The position numbers and the translations under genes were made by a program. Positions 59,102 through 64,000 of a DNA stretch of 64,000 nucleotides are shown here, one piece after another. The number at the start of each line of letters is the position of its first letter. Positions within the stretch are counted from its first letter, which is position 1. Source of the DNA: Pelecanus crispus (Eukaryota; Chordata; Aves; Pelecaniformes; Pelecanidae); the NCBI RefSeq assembly GCF_030463565.1, contig NC_134655.1:2740372-2804371 (forward strand). Reading direction: 5' to 3'. The notes below the pieces were generated by a model that searched no databases, was not told where the DNA came from, and saw nothing but the letters and a program-made list of their open reading frames with translations.

Positions 59102-61720
59102 AGCGCTCTTCTTTGTGGCTGGTTGTGTATTATGCAGCAATAACCACGCGTCGGTATTGGCAGGGGAAGCCCGGTGTTTCCGAAGGGTTTAAAAGCCCTG
59201 ACAGCGTTTAACTCGTAGCCCGTGCATTGCTGTGCGGGGTCGGTGCCGGGTCAGTGCCGTCCCCGGGGGGGAGAGGGGGAGAGAGGTCAAGAAAATAGCA
59301 CATCCCACGGATACCCACCACACAGAATGAAGGCAGAGCTCGGTCTTGTGTAGAAATTCGTCATCTCCAGGCATCGCTAATGAGCGTGGCACAGTGCAAG
59401 GGAGGTCCTCCTGCCGTGCAAATGAGGTGCCGGCTGGGCCCGGAGTACCTTTTCCTGGGAATAATAACCTGGGAGAGAGCAAGAAACAAAGCTTGCATTT
59501 ATCCTGGCTGCAAAACCATCCTTCATCGGATTTTCATTTTATTCACCTGCCATTAAAAAAATGAGAAGCCTAAAGAGGGACGTGTCCCATGGGAATCATC
59601 CCTCGGTCCCCGGGTGAGTGTGGGGGTTTGTAACACCAAGACAAATCTTTGCTGTGGAAACTCGGTTTCAGCGGAGGCCCCCTACTCCCGCGGGCAGCGG
59701 CGAGACCTTTGTACATAGGCTCAGGATCCTGCATGCCCCTCTGGCCCTGTTTTTAATCTGCGTTGGCTAATGCATTCTAAGGTCTTGTGGTCCTTAAGGT
59801 CCTTCTGTCCTCGTACAAGCTCGAAAGTTAACTGGTGTGTTGTGACGTGTCTCTTTATGGCTATAAACCCAGATAGCCGCTTGTCTCTTTCTTCGCTAGG
59901 CTTTTCTGTGACTGTTGTTGCCCTTCGTTGCCCATATCGCATCGTCTGCACCAGCTCTGCTGACCCATGGCTTGGTTTAGGAAGCCACGGGAGGCAGCAG
60001 GAGCTGCATCGGAAGGCAGGGCATGGATACGCCCGTGCATTGGGGGAAACCGAACCACGGTGCCCTTGCTCCGGCGCCGGTGGGATCTGCCAGGCTTAGC
60101 CGAGGGCAGGGCATTAAAGTGATGCTTTTCAGGCAGGAGCGTTGGCAGCGGGGCATCTTCAAAGCCATCTGACAGCAGAAGGAAAGAAATATGTTGCATT
60201 GTAACTCCTTTTGTGAGTTCGGGGGCTTTTATTCACGTTGGAGTTGGATGAAATTCTTTAAATCATATTTTTGACCTTGATGCCCCCCGAAGGAGAGCTT
60301 ATGAGGGATTTAAATTCAAGAAGTAGCTTCTTCAGACCAAGAAGATGATGAGCAGAGCTGCCTCAAACCCACGTCTGGCCTGAGCGAGTGGCTGCGCGGC
60401 AGAGCCCACCGATGACTGCACCCAGCTTGCGTGAGACTTCGTGGTGGTAAAACGTCTCTGGTTGATAAGGTGATTTATGGTTCAAATCCTAGATTTCTAC
60501 AGATTTCCACTTGCCTTAAATGCTCCGCCTGCCTGCGAAGGTCTTTGCCCCAAGAGGAGCCTGAATTTGGTGCGACGGGTGCTTAACGCTGCAGCGGCAT
60601 CGGACCAGCTCTGTGTCAGCCGGGAGCCAGCTCTCTTCCCGGGAGGGATGGTGGTGCCCACATTCATCGCCCTAAATTTCGGTCTTTGCCCATGGCTCTT
60701 ATTATCTACCCTCTAGGAGATTTTGAGTGATGAGGTGCATTCATGGACCATTTGAGTTTAGTCGAAAGAATCCACCCTTCATCCTATCCCAGACCAATGT
60801 CTGGTACCAGCCTCCCAAACCCACTCTCGGCATCTTTGTCCGATCAAGATCCTGCCCTTGGTCAAGACAAGGGCAAATTGTGCAGCCGGGAAGGTCTGTT
60901 TGAGCAACAGCAATGAAAGGTTCGCCTCGTCTGCAAACACAGATGGGAACGGGAAGGGCAAAGGTTGGAGTAGTGTGTCAACATAAAGGGCAGCATTTGG
61001 GGGTTGGTTTGTCAGCTAATGCTGCTGCTGCGCCTCTAGTTTGTCCCTTGAGCATCGGGCAGCTTGCAAGAATTTTTGCAGACTTGTGGCATGTGAGAGG
61101 TGGGGTTGTAGCAATCTGAGCATCTATAAACAGGGAAAAATTGCGTTGCTCTCCAAAACAACCCTTTAGCTTGTTGTAGTCTGGTGCAGAGACTCCAAAT
61201 AGGTCCCCACCTCTTGCAAAAAGCTTCATCCGAAAACCCCTCCTGTTTTTTCCCATCAGGATCCGCTCATCCTGGCCCAGCACACCCGTGGCCTCCTCTG
61301 AGCGGGCGAGGGCTGAACGGGAGGCAGCGTTCACGGCAAAAACTTCCTTTTACTCTGTTTTCTAATTAAAAAAAAACCCCAAACTTCTCCCTCCCTTGTG
61401 AGTGCCGGGCTGTGATTCCTGCCCTGCTCCCTTGCTCCAGGAGGGGAAGGTAGAGCCCAACACTCCGGGCTCGGCTGTTTTCGGGAGCCAGCGAGGGCAC
61501 GGGAGCAGGTCGAGTCCTTCGGGGATGGGAAGGGGTGGAAGGGAGCGGGGAGGGAGCAGCTTCGCTCCGTGCCCGGGTTGTTTGGAGAGCTGCAGGCGCG
61601 CGCGTAGCCTTATGTAAGTGTACAGCAAGCACGGGACGTGTCCCAGCAGCACCAGCTCGGGGCTTGGCTGGGGCTGCCTTTCTAAATCTTTAGCTTGAGG
61701 GTGTTCAAAAACAAGTTGTT

Positions 61721-61744
61721 GTCTTTTCTTCTTTTTTTCTTTTT

Positions 61745-61777
<33 letters not shown>

Positions 61778-61783
61778 CTTTTT
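61721..61783. repeat. T-rich pyrimidine tract
   Basis: About 60 bases of T runs broken by single C or CTTC. It could be the complement of a retrotransposon A-tail, but no element body adjoins it. Confidence 0.85.
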
Positions 61784-64000
61784 GCTGCTACAGAGCGAGG
61801 CGCCGGGTTTAACTCCTCTCGCTCTGGCTGAGGGATGGAGCCGGACAGCCGAGCTGGAGGGGCTCAGGGGGTGGTTGTGTTTTCAGCCTTTCAGGGCTGC
61901 CCCACTGATGGGAAGGCTGGCAGGACAGCGGCTGCGGGACCTGCCCGGGAAGTGCCATGATTCATGGCTTAGAGCTTTTTCTAGCTATGAAACAAAGCTG
62001 GAACCATCTGCAGGAGCTGCTTCATTGCAGCGTGCCCTGCCCTGAGGTCCTGCGGCCAGGGAAATACACGCTTCTAAGGCACATAGCCTGAATTTAACAA
62101 ATTCTGGCTACTCATTGGCTGGGGTTGAGGTTTCCTAACATTTCCCTGCTGTGGGAGCTGTGGGAAGGCCACATCCTAATTGCCACCAAAGCTTGAGGGC
62201 TTTTGCAGGTCTGCTGCGGTACCGCGGGGTTTGGGGACCCCCAGTTTCAAGACGTTTTGGCTCTGCCTCCCATCATCGTGGTGGTTTGGGGCTGCCAGTT
62301 TGGCCACGCCAGCAGTCGAGGAGCTTCGTAACCCTCCGGGCTGAGCTGCCTGGTCCGGAGGAGCTGGGAGAGGGAGGTGGCCTGCAGCTGGGCAAGGACA
62401 TTCCTGCCCTTCCGTGCGTGACCGGGCCACAGGAGTGTTTTGCACGGCGATGAGAGGGTCTCTTCTGGTGTTGGTACGTTGGTGCTAAGAGCGATTTGCT
62501 CTGGGCAGGCTGATTTGGTGCTGAGGATCTCATCTACGCTTGCTCAGATCGCTCTGGTTCAGCATCTCGGGAGGCGTAGGGTGGATTTTAACCCTGGTTG
62601 ACATCTGCATCCATATGTGGCCATACAGCCCTCAGAGTAACAACCTGCATAAAGGTGAACTTGGAGCAAATCCTCGGGATGCAGAGGGAGACAGATCCAG
62701 CTGAGACCTTCGCCTGCACTGGCAAGGGTCTCGCTGCAGCCCATCACCCGGCTTTCACATGCCTCTGTGCCCAACAGAGTTTTCTTTGGGGGTTACCTTG
62801 GTTATTTTAGCTTCAATAATTTTCATGCTGGCAGGGTTTGCTGCTTCTTATCCAGCTGGAAGCAAAAAACTGGAATGACTTATGAAAGCCCCGGCTCCTT
62901 TGCCAAGGCAAGCGGGGCAGCCCCTTCCCGCTGCCGGAGCCGCTGCCTTTCTGCCGTGAACGCTCGCGCTCGGGCAGCTCTTTCGGGTGCTTTTGTTTAA
63001 ATCTCAGCCGCCCTTGTAACCTCTGGGAGAATGATGTGATTGACAAGTGCTCCTTAAATACTCCTCCAACGTCCTCAGCGTAAGGTCGGGCGGGGACGGA
63101 GCTGGCACCGTAGAGGAGCTCCACCAGCAAGCGACGAACCGAAATAAAACTATTTCCCTTCTTTTTGAGAGCCCGTGGAAGGAAAGCAGAGGTGGGGTGG
63201 ATGGAGCTGCCATCCCTGTGCAGCTCCAAGTGGGCTTTGCGGCTGCAGGGGTGACCCTCCCCGTGGCCGGGGGCTTGAGCACGGCTCGGGGCACTTTATC
63301 AGCTTGGCACGGCGAGGTTATCGCTGGGCTGTGGCCGGCTCATCCTGTTTTGTTGGTTTATTTTTGCAAATGTTGCAATGCCCTTGGTGCTCCCACCAAG
63401 GACAGACGCTGCGCGTGTCCCCGCGTCTCCTCTTCCCACCACAGCCGTGCCGGCGCGGTGGCAAAACACCGGCACCACTGATGGCAGGCGCAGGGCTTGG
63501 GTCCCCGCTCCTGGCAGGGGTGAGGCAAGAGAGGAAAGACACACAGTCCCTCCCGTTTTCTGCAAAACATGACTTTGGAAGAAGGTTTCATACGCTCCAA
63601 AGTTTCTTCTCTTTTTGTAAAATACTTCCCAACGCTCAACCTACGTCCACCTCCGACCGTCAAGGCAAGTGTAGCTCTTAACCGTAGTGTTAGAGGCAAG
63701 ACTTAGTGTCTATTTTACTAAGGAATGAAGCTTTTTTTTTTTTTTTTGTACATTTTTAATTGTGGCGTGTAAGACGAGTTGTTTACTGGAGCAGGTTTTT
63801 GCGTAGCGTTGGTGCGGCGCTTCTGGTCGGTGACGGCCAGGTTACCTGAATGCAGTTGGGTTTTTGGCTGCCAAGTGCATTCAATCCAATCGTTTCGGAA
63901 AAGATCATGACTTCTCAAGGCCTGAACTTTCCCAGCATATCCTCTTTCAGCTGTTTGAACCCATTAAAGCAGGAGGCAGGACTTTTTTGGGGAGGCTGAG

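Larger units (their letters stand above)
58641..64000. other. Downstream region or long 3' UTR of SLC16A2: no further gene recognised
   Basis: No coding exon of a new gene is recognisable to the right edge. The region may be partly long 3' UTR and partly intergenic. In human the next gene is RLIM. Its RING-finger exon is not seen here, so it would lie further right. Confidence 0.55.

Overview
The window is nuclear DNA of a bird, or at least a sauropsid. The support is spliced vertebrate genes with GT/AG introns, several truncated CR1 LINEs with the avian-type ATTCTATGA tail, strong GC skew with CpG islands, and GC-rich minisatellites. Two genes lie head to head. On the minus strand, at 310-2900 and running off the left edge, are the first three coding exons of a WASP-family verprolin-homologous (WAVE/SCAR) gene. 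Its protein is closest to WASF3, and I identify it by position as WAVE4. On the plus strand, at 23048-58069, is a complete six-exon monocarboxylate-transporter gene. Its protein is MCT8-type, the thyroid hormone transporter SLC16A2.

Layout: 1-309 is WAVE4 intron. 310-2926 holds three exons and two introns, one carrying a CR1. 2927-14335 is probably the long 5' intron of WAVE4. It has AT-rich islands, a T/A palindrome and, at its far end, a minisatellite of roughly 20 units. A CpG-rich block at about 14336-14545 ends in a good minus-strand splice donor and is my candidate WAVE4 promoter and first exon. 14546-21560 is the intergenic space. 21561-22610 is about 1 kb of tandem repeats (a 20-bp array without indels, then a G-run array) abutting the SLC16A2 CpG island. 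Exon 1 ends at 23330. Intron 1 (27.2 kb) holds three more CR1 copies, a telomere-like array, microsatellites and AT-rich blocks. Exons 2-6 lie between 50553 and 58069, followed by the 3' UTR and downstream sequence to 64000.

The pair matters because, from what is known of chicken chromosome 4, Wave4 and Slc16a2 belong to the protein-coding neighbourhood from which the eutherian X-inactivation centre (Xist, Jpx, Ftx) arose. The window therefore looks like the ancestral, protein-coding state of that locus. I found no third gene. The many other open frames are shadows of exons, GC-rich repeats or CR1 remnants. The two products have unrelated roles (actin nucleation control versus thyroid hormone transport), so their adjacency looks like conserved synteny rather than a functional unit.
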